Shown: one piece after another, positions 1 to 6,128 of the stretch
Position numbering within the stretch: position 1 is the stretch's first letter
Layout of the letters: every line of letters begins with the position of its first letter
Source of the DNA: Bacteroidota bacterium
GTDB lineage: Bacteria; Bacteroidota; Bacteroidia; Chitinophagales; LD1
Length of the DNA: 6,195 bases
NCBI GenBank assembly: GCA_028288545.1
Contig: JAQBNQ010000222.1
Coordinates: 1 to 6,195, forward strand
Direction: 5' to 3'
Made by a program: the position numbers and the translations under genes
Notes under the pieces: generated by a model
Databases searched by the model: none
Told to the model about the DNA's origin: nothing
What the model saw: the letters and a program-made list of their open reading frames with translations, nothing else

Positions 1-347
1 CTTTTGATATGACCACCGGCGATTGTATTGCGTTTTATAACAACACCTTTCATGGCTCATTCCCTAATTTAAGCGAATCAAACAGGCTTGTGTGCATTGT
101 TAATATTGTACCTGATGATCTGCCCACGGTTTATTACCAGTTAAATAAAGAAGAACAGCTTACTGAAGAGTACGAAGTAACTTCAAGATTATTTTTAGAA
201 AACCTTAAAGTGTTGGAGTTGGGAGGAATTCCCGCATCATTTAAGTTATTGAGCACGGGCCCCTTGCCCGCTGTAGAAAATGAATCGATTAATTCGGCAG
301 ACATTATCAGCCGCTATGATGAATATAAGAAAAGGATACCGGCCTGA
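1..347 (+). CDS. PhyH-like Fe(II)/2-oxoglutarate dioxygenase, 3' end only
   Basis: This is the C-terminal part of a phytanoyl-CoA dioxygenase-like protein. The frame is open to the left edge (first full codon at base 3), so the ATG at 9 is most likely an internal methionine. About 114 residues are visible. The fragment begins at the last strands of the double-stranded beta-helix: Gly-Asp-Cys, then the distal iron-binding His in TFHGS (bases 51-53), followed 11 residues later by the Arg (84-86) that in this family binds the 2-oxoglutarate carboxylate. The same His-to-Arg spacing of 11 occurs in both other PhyH proteins here. The tail after the Arg (VYYQL, then an EEY stretch) aligns by eye with the HYYLPPG/IEKY tail of the next gene, so the two look like paralogues. 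The proximal HxD pair lies outside the window. The stop at 345-347 is one base before the next start, indicating an operon with translational coupling. Substrate unknown. Confidence 0.85.
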   Translation, partial: FDMTTGDCIAFYNNTFHGSFPNLSESNRLVCIVNIVPDDLPTVYYQLNKEEQLTEEYEVTSRLFLENLKVLELGGIPASFKLLSTGPLPAVENESINSADIISRYDEYKKRIPA

Positions 348-348
348 T

Positions 349-1218
349 ATGAGTTTGCTGAGCACACCACCATTGATGAAAGATGAACGCCTTCAACTTG
401 AGTTTGAAAGGAACGGCTTTGTCAAATTCCGTTTTCTCGAACCAAATCAGCTTGAGGAACTTAAGCAATTGTACGAAAGCACAAAAAGCGAACATGAAGT
501 AATTGCTGACGAAAAGAAATTTCACGCCACCAGCCAAACTGATAATACAGAACTGGTAATTGCTGTCGATAAAAAAGTGAGGGAAGTAATGAAGGAGCAA
601 ATAGAAAAGCACTTTGTCAACTACCAGATACTTACTGCCAATTTTATTGTAAAACAGTGCGGTCCCGCCTCCGAACTTAAAGCCCATCAGGATTGGACCA
701 TGGTGGATGAATCGCGGTTCTTTACTTTTAATATTTGGGTAGCCCTACAGGCAACCAACCGCTTAAACGGCGGACTACGCTTTTTAAAAGGCGGACATAA
801 AATTATTCCTACCCTGCGCATCTCGCCCTATACGCCCTCCGTATTTTCCGGGGTAACAGATATCATTGAAGATAACCTGGTAGATGTTTTTACCGAACCT
901 GGTGAATGTGTGTTACTTAATCACGGCAGCATTCATGCCTCTTACCCCAATTTATTGCCCGAACCACGTGTGGCGGTAGTGCTTGGTATCAGTCACCATG
1001 ATGCTGAACTTTACCACTACTATTTACCACCGGGCCAAAGCACAGATAAGATTGAAAAATACCTGATGACCGCCCGGGCTATTATGGAATTAAAAAGCGA
1101 CCAACGCCCGCAACTAGGTAAATTTTTAGGCTATGTTTCTCATGATTACCAGAAGGTACACAGAGAGGAGTTTATAAAGTGGCTTAACGATTTTAGAAAA
1201 GGTGAATTAACAGGTTAA
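349..1218 (+). CDS. PhyH-like Fe(II)/2-oxoglutarate dioxygenase (289 aa)
   Basis: A complete cytoplasmic non-haem iron dioxygenase of the phytanoyl-CoA dioxygenase family, expected to hydroxylate or otherwise oxidise a small molecule or lipid-linked substrate with O2 and 2-oxoglutarate. The iron triad is visible: His113 and Asp115 in AHQDWTMVDES, and His196 in GSIHASYPN; Arg207, 11 residues on, should bind 2-oxoglutarate. The N-terminus (residues 17-42, FERNGFVKF then a helix) is typical of the family, and 289 aa is a normal length. The usual PGSH turn is altered to KGGH (147-150). The start at 349 is chosen over an in-frame ATG at 280 because it follows the upstream stop by one base, has AAAGGA at 331-336, and gives the usual N-terminus; the 280 start would overlap the upstream gene by 68 bases. 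It is co-transcribed with the upstream paralogue. The substrate cannot be inferred. Confidence 0.9.
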   Translation: MSLLSTPPLMKDERLQLEFERNGFVKFRFLEPNQLEELKQLYESTKSEHEVIADEKKFHATSQTDNTELVIAVDKKVREVMKEQIEKHFVNYQILTANFIVKQCGPASELKAHQDWTMVDESRFFTFNIWVALQATNRLNGGLRFLKGGHKIIPTLRISPYTPSVFSGVTDIIEDNLVDVFTEPGECVLLNHGSIHASYPNLLPEPRVAVVLGISHHDAELYHYYLPPGQSTDKIEKYLMTARAIMELKSDQRPQLGKFLGYVSHDYQKVHREEFIKWLNDFRKGELTG

Positions 1219-1219
1219 G

Positions 1220-1251
1220 GGGTTTCTATTAATAGAAACAAATAGAAACCC
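1220..1251. repeat. Perfect 11-bp inverted repeat just after the PhyH stop, possible terminator
   Basis: Arms GGGTTTCTATT (1220-1230) and AATAGAAACCC (1241-1251) are exactly complementary around a 10-base loop. The loop itself begins with AATAGAAAC, a second copy of the right arm, so the left arm can also pair immediately with 1231-1239 (18-bp palindrome 1222-1239). The element starts one base after the stop codon of the + strand dioxygenase and lies between two convergent genes. It could stop transcription or protect the 3' end of the mRNA. Neither strand has a U-tract after the stem, so it is not a classical intrinsic terminator. The two alternative pairings and the tandem AATAGAAAC copies are visible directly; the function is inference. 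Confidence 0.5.
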
Positions 1252-1399
1252 AACATATAGCATTAAAATCACTGAATATTGAAAATCAATTTACTACAGC
1301 CATTCATATTATAATAAATGCGATATCACCTAAAAAAGTAGAAACTCTTGATAGCCATTGATTATCAATAACTTATAAAACGAATTGATCGTCAGGCTT
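1252..1399. other. AT-rich convergent intergenic spacer, no gene seen
   Basis: This is the remainder of the 181-bp gap between the converging PhyH genes. It is very AT-rich, and the longest open frames that begin with ATG on either strand are about a dozen codons without family resemblance. A small imperfect hairpin is possible at 1348-1368 (TTGATA and TATCAA around nine bases), overlapping the short palindrome ATTGATTATCAAT (1357-1369). It lies about 30 bases past the stop of the - strand dioxygenase and is weak. No tRNA, promoter or mobile-element end was recognised. Confidence 0.5.
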
Positions 1400-2248
1400 T
1401 TATGCAGACAACCTCTTTTTTATCCTCCCAAACCACGAGAGTTCGTTTATCCATTTGTTAATCCGCTCATCAATCAGTGGTACAGAATCTACGGCCAGTG
1501 TATTCAATAAATTACCTTTTTGCGGCCTTTTAAAATTGTTGTAATGAATAAAAAAGCTATTGTCATTTACCTGGTATTTTTCAATCATATCACTTCCTTC
1601 GGGCATACAATAGTGCACCACTTCCGCATCTTTTGGCACCATAGATAAATTGATGGCGGGTCGAAACTGTGCAGTTTTATTTTCAGGCGAAAAATGAATT
1701 AAACCGTGATGATAGATAATAGCGGTACCTGCCTTAACCGGTATCGTTTTGCCTTTTGCCAACCTTAGTGGTTCATCATATTGGTAAGATAGCTGTGGGA
1801 TCCTGGGCCCGCGAATAGCGTTTACCAGCAAATGCGAACCCGGTATAACACCTAAACAACCATTATCCAGGCTGGTATCCACCAGCGGTATCCATACCGA
1901 AACTGAAGCGAACTTTGATTCATCAACATAGGTCCAATCGGGGTGCAGGGGCATATAATTATTTCCGCCCCCTCTTTTGATCATAAAATTTCCGAACACC
2001 GGCACAAAATTGTTCAGCACCGCTTTTGTAAACGGGGCCACCACTTTGCAAATAGTATCGTGCACTTTTTGTTTGTAGTTTACATCCTCGCTAAAATGCG
2101 AGGTGTGGAAGGGCTGCTCAAATTGCTGTATTTGCTCAGCAAACTCTTTCAGCAAAACATCCACCTCGTTTTGCCAAATAAGCGGCAACACAACATAACC
2201 CTCTTTCTTAAACTGTTTATCCTGGCTCTCGTTTATAAAAACTTTCAT
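1400..2248 (-). CDS. PhyH-like Fe(II)/2-oxoglutarate dioxygenase (282 aa), partner of the radical SAM gene
   Basis: A complete phytanoyl-CoA dioxygenase-family protein, the third in the window. The iron ligands are His102 and Asp104 in LHPDWTYVDES and His185 in GLIHFSPEN; Arg196, 11 residues later, is the expected 2-oxoglutarate ligand. The canonical NGCLGVIPGSH segment (129-139) is intact, unlike in the + strand paralogue. The N-terminus (residues 9-40: FKKEGYVVLPL, then an acidic helix) is typical, and the length is normal. After the core comes VHYCMPEGSDMIEKY (211-225), which matches the HYYLPPG...IEKY tail of the + strand paralogue and marks a shared subfamily. ATG at 2248 has no strong Shine-Dalgarno. 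The gene lies 82 bp downstream of the radical SAM gene on the same strand, probably as the second gene of that operon. It likely acts in the cytoplasm; whether its substrate is the radical SAM product is inference. Confidence 0.9.
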   Translation of the reverse strand: MKVFINESQDKQFKKEGYVVLPLIWQNEVDVLLKEFAEQIQQFEQPFHTSHFSEDVNYKQKVHDTICKVVAPFTKAVLNNFVPVFGNFMIKRGGGNNYMPLHPDWTYVDESKFASVSVWIPLVDTSLDNGCLGVIPGSHLLVNAIRGPRIPQLSYQYDEPLRLAKGKTIPVKAGTAIIYHHGLIHFSPENKTAQFRPAINLSMVPKDAEVVHYCMPEGSDMIEKYQVNDNSFFIHYNNFKRPQKGNLLNTLAVDSVPLIDERINKWINELSWFGRIKKRLSA

Positions 2249-2262
2249 ATCATCCGTGCGTA

Positions 2263-2282
2263 TTAAAACAACGCTGTTTTAA
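2263..2282. repeat. 8-bp palindrome upstream of the - strand PhyH gene
   Basis: TTAAAACA (2263-2270) and TGTTTTAA (2275-2282) are exact inverted repeats around four bases. On the - strand the element ends 14 bases before the ATG at 2248, inside the 82-bp spacer after the radical SAM stop. The stem is AT-rich and would be weak in RNA, so a protein-binding operator or a mild attenuator is as likely as a terminator. Chance occurrence in AT-rich DNA cannot be excluded. Confidence 0.35.
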
Positions 2283-2330
2283 AAGTAGCCGTTTACTTGC
2301 GGGGCATCTTACCCTTCATTAAAAACCTCA

Positions 2331-3614
2331 TCACTCTTTATTCAACACCTTTAACTCCGGTATCACATCAAAGGTATTTTCATTTCTTATTTCGTCTAAT
2401 TGCTGCGTAACTTTTTTAAACGCCGGCAAATTTTCGCTCAGGTCCTCATTCCACATAAATTTTACGCACTTCAAAAATTCATTCGCCACTAATTCTTTCC
2501 GTTCCTCGTCTTTACTCGGCACCCCCATCATCCAATCATAATGCTCTTTGTATTTTTCTTCTATAGCTTGCTTAATATGCTTAGGAAAAATTTTGATGTT
2601 ATACTCACCCGGTTCTTCCAAAATGCTCGGAAAAATTTCGCAAACATCTATAAGCCCCAATTCGGTCCACTCTTTATGAAAATCGGGCAAATGCATTGCG
2701 TTTAACACGCTTACGGTTGGGGCCAGCATAAAATCTATATGTGGGCACTCTGCCAACAGTTGTTTTCTTTTGTTCACTACATCATTCCATTCCTGGCCTT
2801 TTCTTTGCAGTTCACCTTGTTTACCCGTGCCGTCAAGGCTGGCGCACAAAAAAATGTTCTCAAATTTTTTCCAGTAATCAAAAATAGATTTACCGCGAAA
2901 CTCAAAAGTTGAAAAGTTGGTATTGTACCGCAGGTATGTTTTTGTCAATCCCATTTCAAGCAACATATCCAGTACCCGGTAATGCTGCTCCATTAACATC
3001 GGCTCGCCACCCGCAAAGTATATCTCCTCTGTAAATGGCAGGTAATTTTTGAAGACCGCAAAAAATCCGTCCTCGTCTTCAATTGCCTTTGTCAGTCTCA
3101 GCGAATTCGGATTCATGCCCATTATCCTGGCATCATTAAACCAACTGTTGCTGCTCCATGGGCCGCAAATGCGGCACTTAAAATTGCAAAAATTCGAGAA
3201 CCGGATGTCGAAATAGACCGGCTGTGTGTTGGGGCAATTGCCAATTTTATCTGTCGCATTTACACGCTTAAGGTGGTGCATGTAATCTTTGTTAGTGGCA
3301 ATGCGAAGGCTGTACAAACCCGCTTTTTCTTTTTCGTAACAGCGCTTGCACCGGTCATCGGCTTTATCTTCAAGCATATTTAACCTAAAGTCGCTAATAG
3401 GTTTTCCGTTCCATATCTGTTCAATACTTTGCCGGTTAATATTTCCAAATGCTTTTTCTTCCTCCCAGGGCGTTTGGCAACATGGCGTAACGGTACCATA
3501 TTGAGTTACGTGCATATGCACCCAGGGCATCATGCAAAATGCCCGGCTTTTTAAAACCCAATCCTCGTCTACCGTCTTTTGTAGCGCTTTTCGCTTTTTT
3601 AAAAAATTAAACAC
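2331..3614 (-). CDS. Radical SAM protein with N-terminal twitch-type cysteine domain (427 aa)
   Basis: A radical S-adenosylmethionine enzyme. The 4Fe-4S motif CX3CX2C is at Cys143, Cys147 and Cys150 (CNFKCRIC). A GGEP SAM-binding motif is at 202-205, and SLDGTG (259-264) is a later barrel strand. Before the barrel lies a cysteine-rich module with Cys27 (FCMMPWVHMHV), Cys45-Cys46 (TPCCQ), and Cys89/Cys92 (CKRCYEKEKAG, then SLR), with a further Cys127. This arrangement matches the twitch-domain radical SAM group, in which the auxiliary-cluster domain is N-terminal rather than C-terminal as in SPASM proteins. The start is GTG (3612-3614): no in-frame ATG exists between the upstream stop and Met28, which lies beyond conserved Cys27. 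The gene heads a - strand unit with the PhyH gene 82 bp downstream and is divergent from UbiA. The reaction and substrate are unknown; a peptide substrate is not assured. Confidence 0.88.
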   Translation of the reverse strand: MFNFLKKRKALQKTVDEDWVLKSRAFCMMPWVHMHVTQYGTVTPCCQTPWEEEKAFGNINRQSIEQIWNGKPISDFRLNMLEDKADDRCKRCYEKEKAGLYSLRIATNKDYMHHLKRVNATDKIGNCPNTQPVYFDIRFSNFCNFKCRICGPWSSNSWFNDARIMGMNPNSLRLTKAIEDEDGFFAVFKNYLPFTEEIYFAGGEPMLMEQHYRVLDMLLEMGLTKTYLRYNTNFSTFEFRGKSIFDYWKKFENIFLCASLDGTGKQGELQRKGQEWNDVVNKRKQLLAECPHIDFMLAPTVSVLNAMHLPDFHKEWTELGLIDVCEIFPSILEEPGEYNIKIFPKHIKQAIEEKYKEHYDWMMGVPSKDEERKELVANEFLKCVKFMWNEDLSENLPAFKKVTQQLDEIRNENTFDVIPELKVLNKE

Positions 3615-3763
3615 TTTAAAACTTTGTGATTGAAGTTAGAAAATAAATCGGCAATTACGACAGTAGGTGTTTTACCCCATGCACTAATTACGCGGATTCC
3701 AGTCAATTATTGAATTTTATAAGACTATTTTGAATCCTGAAATGGTATAGGTACTTTGCCAGA
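3615..3763. promoter_or_regulatory. Divergent promoter region between radical SAM and UbiA genes
   Basis: This 149-bp AT-rich gap must hold the start signals for both divergent genes, each of which begins with GTG. On the + strand, TTTG at 3729-3732 and TTTG at 3755-3758 are spaced roughly like the -33 TTTG and -7 TAnnTTTG boxes of Bacteroidota sigma factors, but the second box reads GTACTTTG and lacks the TA. If real, transcription would begin almost at the UbiA start codon. No convincing box was found for the - strand gene. Small repeats are present: palindrome TCAATTATTGA (3703-3713), and GGATTC/GAATCC (3694-3699 and 3732-3737). Any of these could be chance. Confidence 0.45.
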
Positions 3764-4777
3764 GTGAATTATTTGTTTCAAAATCTTTTTGGCAAGCTGC
3801 GCCTCAGCGACCCCTGGAATTATAAAGTACCGGTGCTTATAACGGTAACATACATTGTTATGTTACTGGGTTACATACCATTTTTTATTGCGTTTAAATA
3901 TTTTGGCCTTTCGCTTATCACCATTATTGGTATTGCGGGCTACGCCTACTTACTGAATGACTGGGCTGATATTAAAAAGGATGCTGCGGCTTCTAAACCC
4001 AACGCCATGGCAGCCTTGCCTGTTTCCGCGCGTATTTCTTTGCTGCTCATTTTCTTTGTGTTGGCACTTTTGCCCTGGTTCTTTTTTCCATATAATTTTC
4101 AAAACATTTGCCTGCTTGGTTTTGAACTGTTGCTGTTCCTGTTATACGCTGCCCCTCCCTTCCGCTTAAAAGAAATGCCTCTTGCAGGTATTTTAACCGA
4201 TGCTTTATACGCCCACGCCCTCCCTGCTCTGCTGGCTGCTCTTACCTTTTTTGAAATTGCCGAGATCAGCCACAATAATAAGATTCACCTGATGGTACTT
4301 TTAAACCTGCCCTTCCTGGTATCCCTAACAGGCTGGCAATTTTTTTTAGGGATCCGTAATATTTTATTACATCAACTGCAGGATATTGATAATGATTTGG
4401 TATCGGCTACACGGACCTTCGCCACACGTTTCGGAAAAGATATTACCCGTAAATGGCTTGTGTATTTTGCTTTGCCCGCCGAACTTATTTTTCTCATTGC
4501 GTTTTTCGTGTGCCTCTCGTATTACTCATTTATTTTTCCGGCAGCTTATTTGCTTTTTGCTTTTTACTTGTTTATTACTAAGGGGAACATGGCGCTAAGT
4601 ATCCGCCGCTTTTGCTATATTTTTTTAGATGATTTTTATATGGACTGGTTTCCACTGGCAGCCCTTGTTGCGCTTATGATTGTTGATTGGCGCTTTGTTT
4701 TTCTTTTTTTAGGGCATGTTTGTCTTTTTAGAAATATTCTTAAACAACATTTTAAGAAACTATTAATAAGAAACTAA
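3764..4777 (+). CDS. UbiA-family membrane prenyltransferase (337 aa)
   Basis: An integral membrane enzyme of the UbiA superfamily, which transfers an isoprenoid chain from a prenyl diphosphate to an acceptor in the membrane. Both Asp-rich diphosphate/Mg sites are present: NDWADIKKD at 65-73 (N65, D66, D69, D73) and QDIDND at 206-211 (D207, D211), followed by TRTFATRFG (216-224). The conserved YAAPPFRLKE loop (128-137) lies between them. Hydrophobic segments around 22-62, 90-130, 140-163, 176-200, 230-270 and 295-320 fit a polytopic helical bundle. The length is near the family norm. The start is GTG at 3764; an in-frame stop lies at 3731-3733 and the next ATG (Met33) would cut into the first membrane helix. 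The gene is divergent from the radical SAM gene and convergent with the SGNH gene, 12 bp away. The acceptor could be an aromatic quinone precursor, a sugar phosphate or another molecule; the sequence does not decide. Confidence 0.87.
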   Translation: MNYLFQNLFGKLRLSDPWNYKVPVLITVTYIVMLLGYIPFFIAFKYFGLSLITIIGIAGYAYLLNDWADIKKDAAASKPNAMAALPVSARISLLLIFFVLALLPWFFFPYNFQNICLLGFELLLFLLYAAPPFRLKEMPLAGILTDALYAHALPALLAALTFFEIAEISHNNKIHLMVLLNLPFLVSLTGWQFFLGIRNILLHQLQDIDNDLVSATRTFATRFGKDITRKWLVYFALPAELIFLIAFFVCLSYYSFIFPAAYLLFAFYLFITKGNMALSIRRFCYIFLDDFYMDWFPLAALVALMIVDWRFVFLFLGHVCLFRNILKQHFKKLLIRN

Positions 4778-4789
4778 GTGTAGCAATGT

Positions 4790-6019
4790 CTATAAACCCA
4801 ATTGTTCTTTCAATTTCCCATAAACAAAATTGCTCCATAATTGATAACCTTTTGAATTGTGATGCCGGTCACTTGTCCAATAAAAATCTTTTGGATTTAG
4901 GTGATTTGTTTCGAAGTAATGATTGTACTCGTCATAAAGGTCTATAACAGTAACTGGTTGGTTTTTAGTCCATGAAATTAGTGGGGATAAGGAAACCTCT
5001 TTTTTACCCAGTTCCTCAATCATAGGATGAAATATTATTATCAATTTAAAATTATTTTGTTTGGATAGACGGATAAACTCCGCAATCGGTTGTTTAAGCT
5101 TCTCTAAAGCCTCCAGTCGCCGGACATTTTCTTCTTTTTCCTTCATTAACTGAAAGTTGTAATGGAAAATATTTCGTACAACTAACCTGCTTACGATGCT
5201 GGAAGCATAGATAGGTTCCCACCATGGGGAATCATTTATTTTTACAGTTGAATCAGGCAGAAATCTCTCGTACCCTCCCCTCTCCACAATATCATCAATA
5301 TCGCTGTTATTAATGGCAACCATCACCACCCCCGGTTGATACTTCGATATTTTATAATTAAAAAGGTACTCCTCAAAAAACGGATCGCTACCTGCGCAAC
5401 CCGCGTTTATGACTTTAACTTCAGTATCACCGTTGATAACAAATAAATTGTTCAACAGCGCAGGCCAGGACGAATCCTGCGGTGCGCCAATGCCCTCGGT
5501 AAAAGAATCGCCAAAGGCCGCGATGCGCATTTCAGTTTTCTTTTTTATAACGGCAATTTCAACATCTCTGATGCCTTCGTGATTATAGTGATGCGAATAA
5601 TTGAATTCGCCGTTTTTAAAAACGGAAGTACTGTTAGGTGCACTGGTATGAAACCAACCGGTAGCATTATGAGGAAGAAAGGGCGTTGTAAAATACCTGA
5701 ATTTTTGTCTTAGTGCAAGGGAGTAATATCCATCGCCGTTGATTTCACCGTAGGTGAGATAAGCCCGGGGTTCTATTATGTATCTTAAGCCCAAATCTGC
5801 AAGACACAAAGTAATGACAATGCTTGCGGCCAATAACTGAAGTTTCCGGTAATAGGAACTTAAAAGGCCAAACTTTTTTAGCGCAAAAAGGAGTAACAGT
5901 AGTAATAACAGTAAAGTAAAATATAAGGTTAGTGTGGAAATAATATTAACCGTTCCAAATGCTAATGAAAACAAAGTTGCGAAAAGAAAAATGCAATAAG
6001 CTGCGGAAGCGACTTTCAT
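4790..6019 (-). CDS. Membrane-anchored SGNH/GDSL hydrolase or acyltransferase (409 aa)
   Basis: An esterase or acyltransferase-type protein with the SGNH fold. Block I is GDSFTEG (170-176) with nucleophile Ser172; block II is NAGCAGSDP with Gly207; block III is VAINNSD with Asn237/238; block V is SDRHHNSKG with Asp384 and His387, giving the D-x-x-H of the catalytic dyad. The N-terminus has three hydrophobic helices at about 7-27, 29-47 (including nine leucines, 36-44) and 61-80. The KK and RK residues between helices 2 and 3 should face the cytoplasm, which places the catalytic domain in the periplasm. Such enzymes often add or remove acetyl or acyl groups on envelope glycans, but the substrate here is unknown. 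ATG at 6017-6019 gives a full membrane anchor; no clear ribosome binding site is visible. The gene ends 12 bp from the converging UbiA gene and is separated from the - strand gene to its right by a strong terminator. Confidence 0.85.
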   Translation of the reverse strand: MKVASAAYCIFLFATLFSLAFGTVNIISTLTLYFTLLLLLLLLLFALKKFGLLSSYYRKLQLLAASIVITLCLADLGLRYIIEPRAYLTYGEINGDGYYSLALRQKFRYFTTPFLPHNATGWFHTSAPNSTSVFKNGEFNYSHHYNHEGIRDVEIAVIKKKTEMRIAAFGDSFTEGIGAPQDSSWPALLNNLFVINGDTEVKVINAGCAGSDPFFEEYLFNYKISKYQPGVVMVAINNSDIDDIVERGGYERFLPDSTVKINDSPWWEPIYASSIVSRLVVRNIFHYNFQLMKEKEENVRRLEALEKLKQPIAEFIRLSKQNNFKLIIIFHPMIEELGKKEVSLSPLISWTKNQPVTVIDLYDEYNHYFETNHLNPKDFYWTSDRHHNSKGYQLWSNFVYGKLKEQLGL

Positions 6020-6079
6020 TTAATTAGTTCGTGCTAAGATAGGAAATGATAATTTTTTTCTGGAACATATCTAACAATA
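6020..6079 (-). promoter_or_regulatory. Probable promoter region of the SGNH gene
   Basis: This AT-rich 60-bp stretch lies between the terminator and the SGNH start codon, so the SGNH promoter should be here. On the - strand, TATCTTAG (positions 6041-6034) resembles the Bacteroidota -7 box TAnnTTTG with one mismatch, but no well-spaced TTG box was found upstream. The location is argued from gene layout rather than from a clear motif. Confidence 0.3.
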
Positions 6080-6116
6080 AAAAGAACATTCGCCCATAAA
6101 GGGCGAATGTTCTTTT
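6080..6116 (-). terminator. Strong intrinsic terminator, likely bidirectional
   Basis: Arms AAAAGAACATTCGCCC (6080-6095) and GGGCGAATGTTCTTTT (6101-6116) are perfectly complementary over 16 bp, with the loop ATAAA between them. The stem has a GC-rich top, and a T-run closes each strand (CTTTTTATTG on -, TTCTTTTATATT on +). On the - strand it begins 12 bases after the stop codon of the right-edge gene, as expected for that gene's terminator, and isolates the SGNH gene from it. Confidence 0.9.
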
Positions 6117-6128
6117 ATATTAGAATTA

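Noticed and set aside
280..348. An upstream in-frame ATG at 280 extending the second PhyH protein by 23 residues
   Set aside because: It would overlap the preceding gene by 68 bases and adds residues unlike the family N-terminus; ATG 349 follows the upstream stop by one base.
307..687. 126-codon open frame on the - strand
   Set aside because: It lies antisense to two well-supported PhyH genes, and its translation has no recognisable motif.
1231..1346. Repeated AATAGAAAC/GTAGAAAC units as a CRISPR-like or satellite array
   Set aside because: There are only two adjacent copies and one partial distant copy, with no regular spacers and no cas genes.
1219..1399. Tiny open frames of about 10-12 codons on the - strand as possible peptide substrates
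   Set aside because: They are too short, have no ribosome binding site and no leader-like or repeated core; they are expected by chance.
1943..2266. 107-codon open frame on the + strand
   Set aside because: It is antisense to the - strand PhyH gene including its catalytic core and shows no domain features.
2299..2325. Eight-codon open frame (MKGKMPRK) after the radical SAM stop
   Set aside because: It is far too short to support as a gene or precursor, with no conserved feature to judge by.
4340..4347. Eight-T run inside the UbiA gene as a phase-variation or frameshift site
   Set aside because: The frame is intact through it and it encodes an ordinary hydrophobic stretch; one AT-rich run is not evidence of slippage control.
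3957..4598. Two 70-codon + strand open frames inside the UbiA gene (3957-4169 and 4386-4598)
   Set aside because: They are out-of-frame readings of the UbiA coding sequence, which has both catalytic motifs in its own frame.
5885..5915. Leucine run of nine residues in the SGNH protein as a DNA repeat
   Set aside because: The codons are mixed (TTA, CTG, CTA, CTC, CTT), so it is a membrane helix rather than a simple-sequence repeat.
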